Part shown: positions 23,808 to 32,393 of the stretch, piece after piece
Position numbering within the stretch: the first letter of the stretch is position 1
Layout: each line of letters starts with the position of its first letter
DNA from: JACTMJ01 sp039812845
GTDB lineage: Bacteria > Acidobacteriota > Terriglobia > Bryobacterales > Bryobacteraceae
Direction of reading: 5' to 3'
DNA: 64,000 nt
NCBI GenBank assembly: GCA_039812845.1
Contig: JBDIBK010000003.1
Coordinates: 12,603 to 76,602, forward strand
The notes under the pieces: generated by a model
The model's database searches: none
What the model was told of the DNA's origin: nothing
The model's input: the letters and a program-made list of their open reading frames with translations, nothing else
Made by a program: the position numbers and the translations under genes

Positions 23808-25016
23808 TCAGCCCAGGGCTTGTGCCAGATCGTTGACAATATCGGCCGCGTCTTCAATACCCACCGAGAGGCGCACGAGATTCTCGCGAACCCCCGTGCG
23901 CGCCTTATGCTTCGGAGCGACGTCGCGATGGGAGGCCGTCCAGGGATGCAGCACCATACTGTGCACATCGCCCAGGGAGGTCGCGCCAACCACCAGCTTC
24001 AGGCGGTCTATGAACGCAAATACTCCGTGCTTATCCAAGCCCTTGATTTCGAAGCTGACCATCGCGCCGTAGAGGCCGTCGGGGAACAGTTTGTCGATGC
24101 TCGCCCGGTCCGGGTGAGCGGGATCGTCGAGGTAATAGACCTGCTCGATCGCCGGATGCGTGCGCAGGAATGCCGCCACCGTGGCCGCGTTGCGGCATTG
24201 CCGCTCCATACGAAGCGGGAACGTCTTGATCCCGCGCATGGCGAGATAGGCCTCAAACGGTCCCAGAATGGGGCCGACGACTCTCGACATCGCACGGATC
24301 TCTTCGATCTTCTCTCCGCGCGCGACGATGGCCCCGCCCATCACGTCGCCGTGGCCCGAAAGATACTTCGTAAGGCTGTGAACCACATAGTCCGCGCCGT
24401 GTTCGAGCGGCCGCACCAGAAGCGGGGTCGCGAACGTGTTGTCCACGATCAGAGGCGCTTTTGCCGCATGGGAAAGCTCCGCAATCCGGCCGAGATCGCC
24501 CACGCGCAGGATCGGGTTTGAAACCGTTTCCATCAGCACGCAGCCGGGCTGGAAGGTTTCGAGCGCTTTCGCCAGCGCCGCTTCGTCGCAGATATCCACG
24601 AAGCGGGTTTCGATGCCGAAGGGTTCCAGCATGTTCATCAACAGCTTGACGGTTGCACCGTAAAGCGCCTCCGCGCACAGCACTTTCTTGCGGCGTTCGG
24701 CCAGGCATGTGAGCAGGGTTGCCTGCAGCGCCACCATTCCGGACGAGGTGGCAAGCGCGCCGCCCCTCGCTTCGGGAGATGCGGCCGAGGGCGCGGCGCC
24801 TTCAAGCGACGCCAGCAGTTCTTCGAGCGCGGAGTTGGTGGGGTTGTCGTATCGCGCGTACGCGTACCCTTCCACTTCATGCCCGAAAACTTTGTCCAGG
24901 ATTTCGCTTTCCCCGTAGAAGTAAGAAGCAGCGGTGTGGATGGGGGTGGTAACCGGGATGTGCTTTCCCGGTTTCTTGCGGTCCCCGGCGTGGACCGCGG
25001 CGGTATGAATCTTCAA
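23808..25016 (-). CDS. Cys/Met-metabolism PLP-dependent lyase/synthase
   Basis: The 402-residue enzyme of the cystathionine gamma-synthase/lyase family contains YAYARYDNPTNSALEELLASLEGA, LATSSGMVALQATLLTCL, VDNTFATPLLVRPLEHGADYVVHSLTKYLSGHGDVMGGAIV (PLP Lys in SLTKY) and a C-terminal RLSVGIEDAADIVNDLAQALG. It could be cystathionine gamma-synthase, O-acylhomoserine sulfhydrylase or methionine gamma-lyase; the sequence does not decide. It starts with TTG 25016, with GAGG about nine bases upstream. It is co-directional with the YbaK gene. Confidence 0.92.
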   Translation of the reverse strand: MKIHTAAVHAGDRKKPGKHIPVTTPIHTAASYFYGESEILDKVFGHEVEGYAYARYDNPTNSALEELLASLEGAAPSAASPEARGGALATSSGMVALQATLLTCLAERRKKVLCAEALYGATVKLLMNMLEPFGIETRFVDICDEAALAKALETFQPGCVLMETVSNPILRVGDLGRIAELSHAAKAPLIVDNTFATPLLVRPLEHGADYVVHSLTKYLSGHGDVMGGAIVARGEKIEEIRAMSRVVGPILGPFEAYLAMRGIKTFPLRMERQCRNAATVAAFLRTHPAIEQVYYLDDPAHPDRASIDKLFPDGLYGAMVSFEIKGLDKHGVFAFIDRLKLVVGATSLGDVHSMVLHPWTASHRDVAPKHKARTGVRENLVRLSVGIEDAADIVNDLAQALG

Positions 25017-25098
25017 AGCGGAGTGCCTCTTTTCGTGGTGACTATTTTTATTATCCGACGACTGGCCCCGTCGCCGCGCGGAACCGCTGGGCGCCTGT

Positions 25099-25884
25099 TC
25101 AGCGCGTGGCGCTGATGCGGAAATCCGGCACGGCGGGCATGCGAAGAACGGTGCACATCTCGAAGAGCCTCGAACGCGCCCGAGAGCCGATGCGGTCCGC
25201 GAGGGAGGTGCGAATCATCGATTGCGCCGGCAGATGCGGATTGCGCTCGCGAAGGCTGTCGCCGGCGTCCGGGTCCGGGAGGTTGGTGGTCAGAATCGTG
25301 GGCTTCTGGTGATTGCAGCGGTAGGTGACGATGCCGGTGATGGTGTCTTCAATCCAATCTGAAACGCGGTGGCTGCCGAGATCGTCGAGCATAAGGACTT
25401 CCACTTCAAGAGCCGTGCTGTACGCATCGCGGGTGGAAGCGCCCGAGAGCGGATCGAAGCTCGAGCGAATCATTTCGAGAAGCTGCTGATAGTCGAAAAA
25501 GCGGCACTGATACCCGGCGGCAACCAGTTCCTTGAGCACGGCAACCGCAAGATGGGTCTTCCCGGTTCCCGGCGGGCCCACCAGCAGCAATCCGTTCGGG
25601 TTTTTCATGGGGACGTTCCGGGAACGGCGGGCAAGATCCTTGGCGTAGCGGCTCACCTGAAATAAGGTGTCCCGCAGCGCTTTCTCCCAGGCCGGATTTC
25701 CCCTCACAGTGGCAAAGTTGTCGAAGGACGCTTCCCGGTAAAGGGGCGGAATGCCGGCGCGCTGATAGAGCGATTCCGGTGAAACGGTCTCCCCGCAGCC
25801 GCAGGCGCTGACCCCTTCGAGGCCATGGCGCTCTTCCACAATCCATCCTGTTCCGCCGCATCGCGGGCAATCGGGTCGGGGCAT
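25099..25884 (-). CDS. DnaC/IstB-like AAA+ ATPase with N-terminal zinc motif
   Basis: The 261-residue protein begins with CPRCGGTGWIV...SACGCGE, a Cys-rich zinc site. It is followed by the AAA+ core: GLLLVGPPGTGKTHLAVAVL (Walker A), VLMLDDLGSH (Walker B), TYRCNHQKPTILTTNLP (sensor 1) and SMIRTSLADRIGSRARSRL (Arg finger region). This is the DnaC/DnaI helicase-loader type. No transposase gene adjoins it, so it is more likely a cellular loader than IstB. ATG 25884 is chosen; in-frame ATG 25947 is possible. It diverges from the acetate-kinase gene. Confidence 0.85.
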   Translation of the reverse strand: MPRPDCPRCGGTGWIVEERHGLEGVSACGCGETVSPESLYQRAGIPPLYREASFDNFATVRGNPAWEKALRDTLFQVSRYAKDLARRSRNVPMKNPNGLLLVGPPGTGKTHLAVAVLKELVAAGYQCRFFDYQQLLEMIRSSFDPLSGASTRDAYSTALEVEVLMLDDLGSHRVSDWIEDTITGIVTYRCNHQKPTILTTNLPDPDAGDSLRERNPHLPAQSMIRTSLADRIGSRARSRLFEMCTVLRMPAVPDFRISATR

Positions 25885-26001
25885 CGGTATTTCTTCATTA
25901 TCGCGCCGGATCCGCCCTTGCGGGGCTCTCGAATTTGCGATACTCATGAATCTTGCCAATTCCGCTGACCCGGTGCGGGCGAGATGCCGGGAAAGGATTT
26001 C

Positions 26002-27129
26002 ATGAATATTCTGGTAGCGAATCTTGGCTCCACCTCGGTGAAGTATCAGCTTCTCGATATGCCATCCGAGACCGTGCTTGCCAAGGGAAAAATCGAGCGG
26101 GTTACAGATTATCGCACGGCCGTCGAGGAGGTGCGCAAACTGGATGCGCCCGTCGATGCCGTCGCGTTCAAAGCGGTACACGCCGGGCCGGACTATTGCG
26201 GCACCTACCTTGTGGACGATGGCGTTCTGCAGGCAATGGAGGAATACTGCTCCGTCGCGCCCCTGCACAACCGCATTTACCTCGATGGAATTCGTGCGTT
26301 CCAGGAATCAATGGCGGGGACGCCGCTGATCGCCGCGTTTGAAACGGAGTTTCACGCCAACCGCCCTGCCTGGGCCAAGCGCTATGGCATCCCCCAGGAA
26401 TGGTGCGAGAAATATGGCATCCTGCGCTACGGCTTCCACGGAGCCTCGCACGAGTGGGTCAGCGAGCGCAGCGCGGAATTGCTCGACCGGCCGAAGGCGG
26501 AATTGCGGGTGGTGAGCTGCCATCTGGGCGGCAGTTCTTCGGTCTGCGCCATCCGGGGGGGCGTAAGCATCGATTGCTCCATGGGATTTTCTCCCCAGTC
26601 CGGCCTCGAAAATGCCACCCGCCACGGAGAGCTCGATCCGTTTGCCGTGTTCTATCTCCAGAAGAAACTGAACTTGACCACCGAAGAACTGGTTGCCCGC
26701 CTGCTCGAAGAAGGGGGGCTCGCGGGCCTCTCCGGCGTGGAAGGCGGAGACATTCGGGACATCGTGAAGGCGGCCGAACGCGGAGACCCGAAGGCGATGG
26801 AGACCTTCGATCTGTTCTGCTATTCGGTGAAAAAATACGTCGGCGCTTACGCGGCGGCGCTGGAAGGGCTGGATGCCATCGCCTTCACGGGCGGCATCGG
26901 CGAGAATGGCTTCCGCGTGCGGTCCATGGTCTGCCTCGGCCTGGCGTTTCTGGGTGTGGAACTCGACGAGGCCGTCAACGTCTCCCAGAGCGGAGACCGC
27001 ATCATCTCCACGCCGGGGAGCAAGACCAAGGTCCTGGTGGTGGAAGCAAACGAGGAGCGCATTGTGGCCCGGCGCGCCACCCGCGTGCTGCGGCGTCTGG
27101 AGAAACCGCCCGTCGCCATCCGGGCGTAG
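26002..27129 (+). CDS. ackA: Acetate/propionate-family kinase, divergent subfamily
   Basis: The 375-residue cytoplasmic kinase shows ILVANLGSTSVKYQLLD, FHANRPAWAKRYGIP, YGFHGASHEWVSER and FTGGIGENGFRVR. These are the ATPase-fold signatures of acetate kinase (acetyl phosphate + ADP to acetate + ATP). Several usual motifs are altered: HLGNG is HLGGSSSVCAI and the GFTPLEGL-MGTRSGDIDP stretch is GFSPQSGLENATRHGELDP. This suggests a separate clade whose acyl substrate could differ. It is shorter than the common 400 residues. AAAGGA precedes ATG 26002. No phosphotransacetylase gene is adjacent. Confidence 0.88.
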   Translation: MNILVANLGSTSVKYQLLDMPSETVLAKGKIERVTDYRTAVEEVRKLDAPVDAVAFKAVHAGPDYCGTYLVDDGVLQAMEEYCSVAPLHNRIYLDGIRAFQESMAGTPLIAAFETEFHANRPAWAKRYGIPQEWCEKYGILRYGFHGASHEWVSERSAELLDRPKAELRVVSCHLGGSSSVCAIRGGVSIDCSMGFSPQSGLENATRHGELDPFAVFYLQKKLNLTTEELVARLLEEGGLAGLSGVEGGDIRDIVKAAERGDPKAMETFDLFCYSVKKYVGAYAAALEGLDAIAFTGGIGENGFRVRSMVCLGLAFLGVELDEAVNVSQSGDRIISTPGSKTKVLVVEANEERIVARRATRVLRRLEKPPVAIRA

Positions 27130-27153
27130 GCGCGGGGCAACCCGGCAAGCCGC

Positions 27154-27615
27154 TTACTTCACGGGCGGGAACGGCACCAGCATGTCTTCTTTTCGCATGA
27201 CGAGCGTGCTCGTGTTGTAGCTGGCCAGTTCGAAATCGTGCCCGTGCGTGATCGCATCCGTCGGGCAGGCCTCCACGCAGTATCCGCAGAAGATGCAGCG
27301 GCTGTAATCGATGTTGTAGACGCTCGCGTAGCGTTCCCCGCCGCTGATCCGTTCCTGGTCTTTGTTCTCTTCGGCCTCAATGTAAATGCAATGCACGGGG
27401 CATGCGGCCGAGCACAGAAAACAGGCGACGCATTTTTCCATTCCGTTCGCGTCGCGCTGCAGCACATGCTTGCCGCGATAGCGCTCCTGGAGTTTCGCCG
27501 GGCCGTCCGGATAATCTTCCGTCACGGTGGGCGACATCATTTCCTTGAAAGTGACGCCCATCCCCTTGGCGATGGCGGACGCGCCTCCCAGAATGTCGGT
27601 GACCTTGTTACCCAT
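27154..27615 (-). CDS. nuoI: NADH-quinone oxidoreductase subunit I (2x[4Fe-4S])
   Basis: The 153-residue protein contains two ferredoxin motifs: CVACFLCSAACPVHCI at about residue 62 and CIFCGYCVEACPTDAIT at about residue 107. They are separated by EAEENKDQERISGGERYASVYNIDYSR. The preceding GLGVTFKEMMSPTVTEDYP-like segment and RYRGKHVLQRDANGMEKCVAC are standard NuoI sequence. It would relay electrons in complex I. No other nuo gene lies near it, so it is isolated from any complex I operon in this window. It is followed on the other strand by the acyl kinase. Confidence 0.95.
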   Translation of the reverse strand: MGNKVTDILGGASAIAKGMGVTFKEMMSPTVTEDYPDGPAKLQERYRGKHVLQRDANGMEKCVACFLCSAACPVHCIYIEAEENKDQERISGGERYASVYNIDYSRCIFCGYCVEACPTDAITHGHDFELASYNTSTLVMRKEDMLVPFPPVK

Positions 27616-27666
27616 GGTTATCTCCTAGCTTAGCGAAACACAGCCGGCAATGTGGCCGCATGGCGC

Positions 27667-28971
27667 TCAACCGGTCTCCTTCAGCAACTGCTGTGCGGCG
27701 ATCAGCAGCGGATCCCACACCGCGGCGTAGGGCGGCGCGTAACAGAGATCCGCAAACTGAAACTCCTCCACGCACAGGCCCGCCGTGAGCGCGGTGGCCA
27801 GCACATTGATGCGGCCTTCCACGCCATCCGTTCCAACCAGCGCGCCACCGAGCAGCCTGCCGTTGTCGCGGTTGGCGATCAGCTTGACCTTCACCGATTC
27901 CCCACCGAAATATGAGGCGCGCGTGTGGGCCTCCACCGTGGCCGAGACCGGCCGAAAGCCCGCCTCCCGCGCCGCCGCTTCGGATAGGCCCGTCACGCCC
28001 ACCGCAAGGCCGCACACGCGCAGGATCGAAGTGCCCAGCACGCCGGGGAAACGCTCCCGCCGCCCGGCAACATTCGCGCCCGCAACGCGGCCCATCTTGT
28101 TCGCCGTCGTGCCCAGCGGAATCCAGGCGGGTGCGTGCAGAAGCAGGTGATGCGTTTCCGCGCAATCGCCTGCCGCATAGATGCCGGGGATGCTGGTCTC
28201 GAGATATTCATTCACCGCGATGGCGCCGCTGCGCCCCAGGGCGATCCCGGCCGAGGCGGCAATTTCCGAATTGGGCCGAATCCCAGGGGCTAAGATCACG
28301 ACATCCGCCGGGAATTCATTCACCGCGCCCTCGCGGATCTCCCGCACCGGCTGCCCAAGATGCAGCGCGACACCCGCCAGTTCGAGGCGCTCTCGAATCC
28401 GCTCCGCGAGCCACTCGTCCCGCCAGCCCAGGAAGTGGCTGGACCGGTCGAACAGGCGCACTTCGAGGCCGCGGGCCAGCAGCGATTCCGCCATTTCCAG
28501 CCCCACGAAACCGGCGCCCACAATCGCCGCGCGCCGCGGCTTGCGCGCCTCAAGAAACGCCTCCAGGCGCTGCGCATCCTCCCACGTGTGGAACGGGAAG
28601 CAATGGGGCAGATGGTCGCCCACAATCGGAGGAGTGGCGGTTCGCGCACCGGTGGCGATCACCAGCCGGTCATAGGCCAGTTCTTCCCCGCCCTTCAGCA
28701 GCACCCGGCGGCGCGACGGAAGAATCTCTCCCACCCCGGTGTTCAGGCGCACCCGGATATCCCGCTCGCGCTCGAAAAACGCGACCGGGCGCGCGATCAG
28801 CATGTTGGGGTCTTTGACCGTGCCGCCAATCCAATAAGGGAGTCCACAGGCACCGTAGGAAACCACCGGGCCACGTTCAAGTACGGTGATCTTCAGTTCG
28901 CGGGAGATCCGTCGCGCCCGGGAGGCCGCGCTCATTCCGGCCGCCACGCCTCCGATCACCACAAGGTTCAT
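27667..28971 (-). CDS. CoA-disulfide-reductase-like FAD/NAD(P)H oxidoreductase
   Basis: The 434-residue flavoprotein begins MNLVVIGGVAAGMSAASRARR (FAD Rossmann). The active-site cysteine is Cys42 in SYGACGLPYWIGG, the motif of CoA-disulfide reductases and NADH oxidases. A second dinucleotide fold reads AAIVGAGFVGLEMAESLLARG and the FAD signature is IPGIYAAGDCAETHHL. A dimerisation domain ends with CYAPPYAAVWDPLL. It probably reduces a low-molecular-weight disulfide or persulfide, or oxygen. A bshC gene elsewhere in the window suggests bacillithiol as a thiol in this cell, but this enzyme's substrate is not settled. Confidence 0.92.
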   Translation of the reverse strand: MNLVVIGGVAAGMSAASRARRISRELKITVLERGPVVSYGACGLPYWIGGTVKDPNMLIARPVAFFERERDIRVRLNTGVGEILPSRRRVLLKGGEELAYDRLVIATGARTATPPIVGDHLPHCFPFHTWEDAQRLEAFLEARKPRRAAIVGAGFVGLEMAESLLARGLEVRLFDRSSHFLGWRDEWLAERIRERLELAGVALHLGQPVREIREGAVNEFPADVVILAPGIRPNSEIAASAGIALGRSGAIAVNEYLETSIPGIYAAGDCAETHHLLLHAPAWIPLGTTANKMGRVAGANVAGRRERFPGVLGTSILRVCGLAVGVTGLSEAAAREAGFRPVSATVEAHTRASYFGGESVKVKLIANRDNGRLLGGALVGTDGVEGRINVLATALTAGLCVEEFQFADLCYAPPYAAVWDPLLIAAQQLLKETG

Positions 28972-28974
28972 GCC

Positions 28975-29373
28975 CTAGACCTGATTCTGCCCGCGAAGGA
29001 ATTCGAGAATATCGAACTTGCGGACTTCGCGCCCTGGGAAAAAGCTGTCCACCGCGGCCTGCTCCTGGTCAAAGACCTCAAAGACGGTTTCGAGCTTCGT
29101 GAGCAGCATCAGTTCGATATTGCGCCGGGTAAGCCGCATCAGCTTGAGCGTGCCGCCGTTCTTCCGGAACGTGGAGAAGCAGTAAACCAGCGTTCCCAGG
29201 CCGGAGCTGTCGATGTAGTCCACGTCCGCGAGGTCGAGGATGAGCTTCTTCACCCCTTCGTCGCTGAGCTTCTTGATGAGTTCCTTCAGCGACGCCGTGG
29301 CTTCGCCCACAATGAGCTTGCCGCTCAGGGCGACGATGGTGATTCCATCCGATGTTCTTCGCTCAAAATGCAT
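28975..29373 (-). CDS. STAS-domain anti-sigma-factor antagonist
   Basis: The 132-residue protein has TIVALSGKLIVGEATASLKELIKKL, then KKLILDLADVDYIDSSGLGTLVYCFSTFRKNGGTLKLMRL. The serine in DSSGLG is the phosphorylation site of SpoIIAA/RsbV proteins. A short C-terminal extension (FFPGREVRKFDILEFLRG) is extra. Such proteins release a sigma factor or other target from a kinase/anti-sigma partner, but no partner kinase is adjacent. It starts 3 bases upstream of the flavoprotein on the same strand, so they may share a message. Confidence 0.93.
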   Translation of the reverse strand: MHFERRTSDGITIVALSGKLIVGEATASLKELIKKLSDEGVKKLILDLADVDYIDSSGLGTLVYCFSTFRKNGGTLKLMRLTRRNIELMLLTKLETVFEVFDQEQAAVDSFFPGREVRKFDILEFLRGQNQV

Positions 29374-29519
29374 GACTGGGCATCCCGGACGGTCTTCTCG
29401 CGCCTCGGCACCGCGCGAGAGCCCTCATGCCAAGGATAGCGTACAGACCGGCCCGACGACCTTCCGCCCGGCGCGCAAACGGAGCCGCCGCTCCGAATCG
29501 GAATGCCTCCGCGGGCCGA

Positions 29520-30218
29520 TTATGCCCCGACCCTGGAAGGCTGCGCCGCTTCTTTTGGTTCGATCGTATAGCCGATGCCGCGCACGGTCTGGATCAGCCG
29601 GACGGGGTGAGAGTCGTCCACTTTGCTCCGCAGGTGCCGGATGTAAACGTCCACAATGTTGGTGAGGCCGTCGTAATCCCGTTCCCAGACATGCTGCACA
29701 ATCTGCGTGCGGCTCAAATGGTGGTTCGCGTTCCGCATCAGGTATTCGAGGATGTCGAATTCCTTTGGAGCCAGGTCAATCTGGCGCCCGCCCCGGCTCA
29801 CCCGGCGGCGCACGCAATCGAGGATCAGGTCGGCCACCTGAAGCCGGTCCTGGTTCGGTTTGGACCTTCGCAGCACCGCGCGGATCCGGGCCTGCAGTTC
29901 GATCAGGGCGAAGGGCTTCACCATGTAGTCGTCGGCCCCCAGTTCCAGGCCGCGCACCCGTTCTTCCACCGCGGCGCGCCCGCTCAGCACAATCACGGGA
30001 ATGTCACCCTTGCGATTGCGGACCTTCTCGAGAAGCCGGAGCCCGTCAATATCCGGCAGGGTCAATTCCAGGATGAGGAGGTCGAATTGGTCCGCCGCCA
30101 GTTTGGCAAGCGCTTCTTCCCCTGTGCCAACGCACTCCACCTGGTAGCCGACGCCGGCCAGAGAGTGGGCAAGAAATTCGGAGATCCCCTTCTCGCCATC
30201 AACGATGAGAAGCCTCAT
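29520..30218 (-). CDS. OmpR/KdpE-type response regulator with Glu at the phospho-acceptor site
   Basis: The 232-residue protein has a receiver (1-120) and a winged-helix output domain (about 135-225: RRVSRGGRQIDLAPKEFDILEYLMRNANHHLSRTQIVQHVW..NIVDVYIRHLRSKV). The residue where the phosphorylated Asp belongs is Glu51 (LLILELTLPDIDG). The acidic pair is VDGE instead of VDDE (Gly8), while Ser79 and Lys101 are kept. A Glu can mimic phospho-Asp, so the protein may be always active or controlled another way. No histidine kinase is adjacent. ATG 30218 fits the family; ATG 30269 adds an unrelated leader. Confidence 0.92.
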   Translation of the reverse strand: MRLLIVDGEKGISEFLAHSLAGVGYQVECVGTGEEALAKLAADQFDLLILELTLPDIDGLRLLEKVRNRKGDIPVIVLSGRAAVEERVRGLELGADDYMVKPFALIELQARIRAVLRRSKPNQDRLQVADLILDCVRRRVSRGGRQIDLAPKEFDILEYLMRNANHHLSRTQIVQHVWERDYDGLTNIVDVYIRHLRSKVDDSHPVRLIQTVRGIGYTIEPKEAAQPSRVGA

Positions 30219-30401
30219 GGTGAGACTGCTGCCTTTCCAGGTGCGGCCGCATTGAACACGCCGGCCCATACCTGAGCGATTTAGACGACCATTGTGAAGG
30301 AAAAGTTACCCGCCGCACCACAACAAAGCAATGTTTGCGATCAAGCGACGATAGTGGCATAGCATCGATTGCGACAGCCCAACAATCCCAGCCTAATTAG
30401 A

Positions 30402-30444
30402 GAACGGAATCACCAGGACGTTGCATAAACGTGGAGCTCCGTTC
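30402..30444 (-). terminator. Bipartite hairpin after the DUF1624-like gene
   Basis: GAACGGA (30402-30408) pairs with TCCGTTC (30438-30444), and ACGTT (30418-30422) with AACGT (30428-30432) inside it. On the minus strand it lies right after the membrane-protein stop, followed by TCTCTAATT, so weak termination is plausible. Confidence 0.4.
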
Positions 30445-30447
30445 CCG

Positions 30448-31617
30448 CTAGCTCTCCGCCTCGGTCTCCGGAATGGGCGACCGTCCCGGCAGACGCAGCG
30501 TGCCCACCCAAGCCCAGACTTCCCGACGCCTTCGCCAAGCCAATGCCAAACCCACCATGGCCGCAACCAGCCCCAGGCTGAAAACCGCAGTTTCGGTTAC
30601 CGACAACTGCTCTTTCCAGAACCAAAGCCAGCGCCCATACACGATCTCCAGGTGAACCCAGTAAACAAGCAGCGAAGACGTGCCCATCAGCGTCACGAAA
30701 CTAAAGTTACGCGACGGCAGGCAATTGAGCCAAAGATAGGCAAAGCAAATTACAAGCAGTATAACGCCAATCTTAATAAATACCAATGATGGACTGTTTA
30801 GCCAGAAATCCGAGGCGCGGTAGACGGAATAGGGAAGCGATGCGATGTAACTCGCGCCGAGAATCATCGTGAGGCCGGCGAGGCAGGTCCACTGCATGAA
30901 GCGGTCCAGTTCCGCTTTGGGAGAAAGCCGCAGCATGCTGCCGAATGCCACGCCAAAGGCCGTGAACGCCGCCCAGGGGAAGAGACCGAAGATCTCCGTG
31001 CTCGGTGCCAGATAAGCCCGCAGCAGCGGGTGGGATCCGTCCCATGGCAGGCCGGAGACCACAGGGGCCAGCAGGGAAATCGCCGCGCCGATCAGCAGCG
31101 AAACCTTGATTCGTTCGGCGGTGGTGAAGAAGGCGGTAAAGGCCATCAGCGCCAGCGAAATTCCCATGCAGTTCAGCACGTCCACTTTCAGAATGTCGTC
31201 CGGGCGCGCCCATGGCCAGGCGAACAGAAAGGCTTGCAGGCGGACGCCCAGGGCCAGCAGCATCAAGTATCCGGCGCGGCGAAGTCCGGCGGCCAGACGC
31301 CCCATGCCATCCATGCCGCGGCGCTCCCGGCTGTCCAGCAAAAACGACAGGGTGACGCCGGTCAGAAACAGGAAAATCGCTGCCGGTATCCCGCCAACGA
31401 ACTGGGAGAGCGTATAGACGTCGCCCTTGCGGTCTTCGGGGTTCAGCAGGGAATGAAAACTGTGCCCCTGCAGCATGATCAGGGCTGCAACGCCGCGGGT
31501 CCAGTCGATAAAGGTGAGGCGGCCTTCCGTGCTTGCTTTCGCTTGCTGGCCGCCGGAAGAGGGGAGCGCGGACGGTGCATCCGCAACGCCGCTGGTGGTT
31601 TGAATGTTGGTAGGCAA
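30448..31617 (-). CDS. DUF1624-like membrane acyltransferase
   Basis: The 389-residue protein has about ten transmembrane helices and the DUF1624/heparan-N-acetyltransferase-like start RLTFIDWTRGVAALIMLQGHSFHSLL. It continues with GGIPAAIFLFLTGVTLSFLL and a late SSLLVYWVHLEIVYGRW. Members move acyl groups across or at the inner membrane, often to sugars, but the acceptor is unknown. The start is TTG 31617, three bases after the upstream LolA-like stop and without a ribosome site, so translational coupling is likely. The first 30 residues are low-complexity. Confidence 0.82.
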   Translation of the reverse strand: MPTNIQTTSGVADAPSALPSSGGQQAKASTEGRLTFIDWTRGVAALIMLQGHSFHSLLNPEDRKGDVYTLSQFVGGIPAAIFLFLTGVTLSFLLDSRERRGMDGMGRLAAGLRRAGYLMLLALGVRLQAFLFAWPWARPDDILKVDVLNCMGISLALMAFTAFFTTAERIKVSLLIGAAISLLAPVVSGLPWDGSHPLLRAYLAPSTEIFGLFPWAAFTAFGVAFGSMLRLSPKAELDRFMQWTCLAGLTMILGASYIASLPYSVYRASDFWLNSPSLVFIKIGVILLVICFAYLWLNCLPSRNFSFVTLMGTSSLLVYWVHLEIVYGRWLWFWKEQLSVTETAVFSLGLVAAMVGLALAWRRRREVWAWVGTLRLPGRSPIPETEAES

Positions 31618-31620
31618 CGC

Positions 31621-32310
31621 TTACTTTTGCGGGTACTCCCGCTTCACTCCTGGAGGGAGGTCAAGTTTTAGATCCGCGGGCGTCAGGCCCGGATTCACCT
31701 TACTATTGCGGTAGGTGACTTCCATATAGTCGTCGGAAGGCTCCACGAACTTTTGCCGGACCGGATAGGCTTGCCCATCGGGGATCCACATTTCGACGCT
31801 CTTTAACGATTCTCGCACTTTTGCCGACTTTGGTGTAAGCACGATCTTCGTCGTGTCAATACCATGGATCTTTTCCTGGCCGGCGACCTTCACGTTATAC
31901 GCTTTCGCAATATCTTTTCCGCTGCTCCCAAAGCCCAGCAGCAGAAATTGGTCGATCAGTCCCCGGTTCTTGCCCACATCGAAAATCTGAACGGTATTGA
32001 TCTTGGGATAGAAAATCTCCACCTCGTCGCCCTGAAAGGAGACGGCACGCTCATTCGGCTTCGTGATCAGGATGCGCGCCCGCATGTCCTTGCCGGAGCG
32101 CAGGATTGCCATGGATCCGCTCTCTTCGGAACGGTCGTCCAGAATCGCGGTATATTTCACCCGAACGATATCGGCGCGCAGGCTCTTAAACGTGGCCGCG
32201 GCCGCATCCAGCCGGGAGAGAATTTCCTTTTCCGTGGCGGCATGCGCCGGCTGGGAAACGGCAACGCCGAGGCTGGCAAGCGCGAGCAGGGTCAGTATCC
32301 AATTGCGCAT
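31621..32310 (-). CDS. LolA-family outer-membrane lipoprotein carrier-like protein
   Basis: The 229-residue protein has a signal peptide (MRNWILTLLALASLGVAVSQPAHA). The unclosed beta-barrel typical of LolA/LolB folds follows: ILSRLDAAAATFKSLRADIVRVKYTAILDDRSEESGSMAI, RILITKPNERAVSFQGDEVEIFYPKINTVQIF and SVEMWIPDGQAYPVRQKFVEP. It should act in the periplasm on lipoproteins or lipids. GGAGGGAC lies ahead of ATG 32310. It is followed by the membrane acyltransferase gene, so the two may handle the same envelope lipid. Confidence 0.85.
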   Translation of the reverse strand: MRNWILTLLALASLGVAVSQPAHAATEKEILSRLDAAAATFKSLRADIVRVKYTAILDDRSEESGSMAILRSGKDMRARILITKPNERAVSFQGDEVEIFYPKINTVQIFDVGKNRGLIDQFLLLGFGSSGKDIAKAYNVKVAGQEKIHGIDTTKIVLTPKSAKVRESLKSVEMWIPDGQAYPVRQKFVEPSDDYMEVTYRNSKVNPGLTPADLKLDLPPGVKREYPQK

Positions 32311-32355
32311 CGGTTTAGTCCCTCCGAATGGGTTTGTCAAAAGGCTGGCCGCGGA

Positions 32356-32393
32356 GTCCGCGCTAGGGTGCGGTGTCCGCGCTAGGGTGCGGT
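32356..32393. repeat. Perfect 19-bp tandem duplication
   Basis: Bases 32356-32374 are repeated exactly at 32375-32393. The second unit contains the stop codon and last codons of the adjacent membrane-protein gene, so the first unit carries an extra copy of that gene end. It looks like a recent replication-slippage duplication. Confidence 0.9.

Noticed and set aside
25099..25884. IstB helper protein of an insertion sequence
   Set aside because: No transposase or inverted repeats adjoin it, and the N-terminal zinc motif suits a cellular DnaC/DnaI-like loader better.
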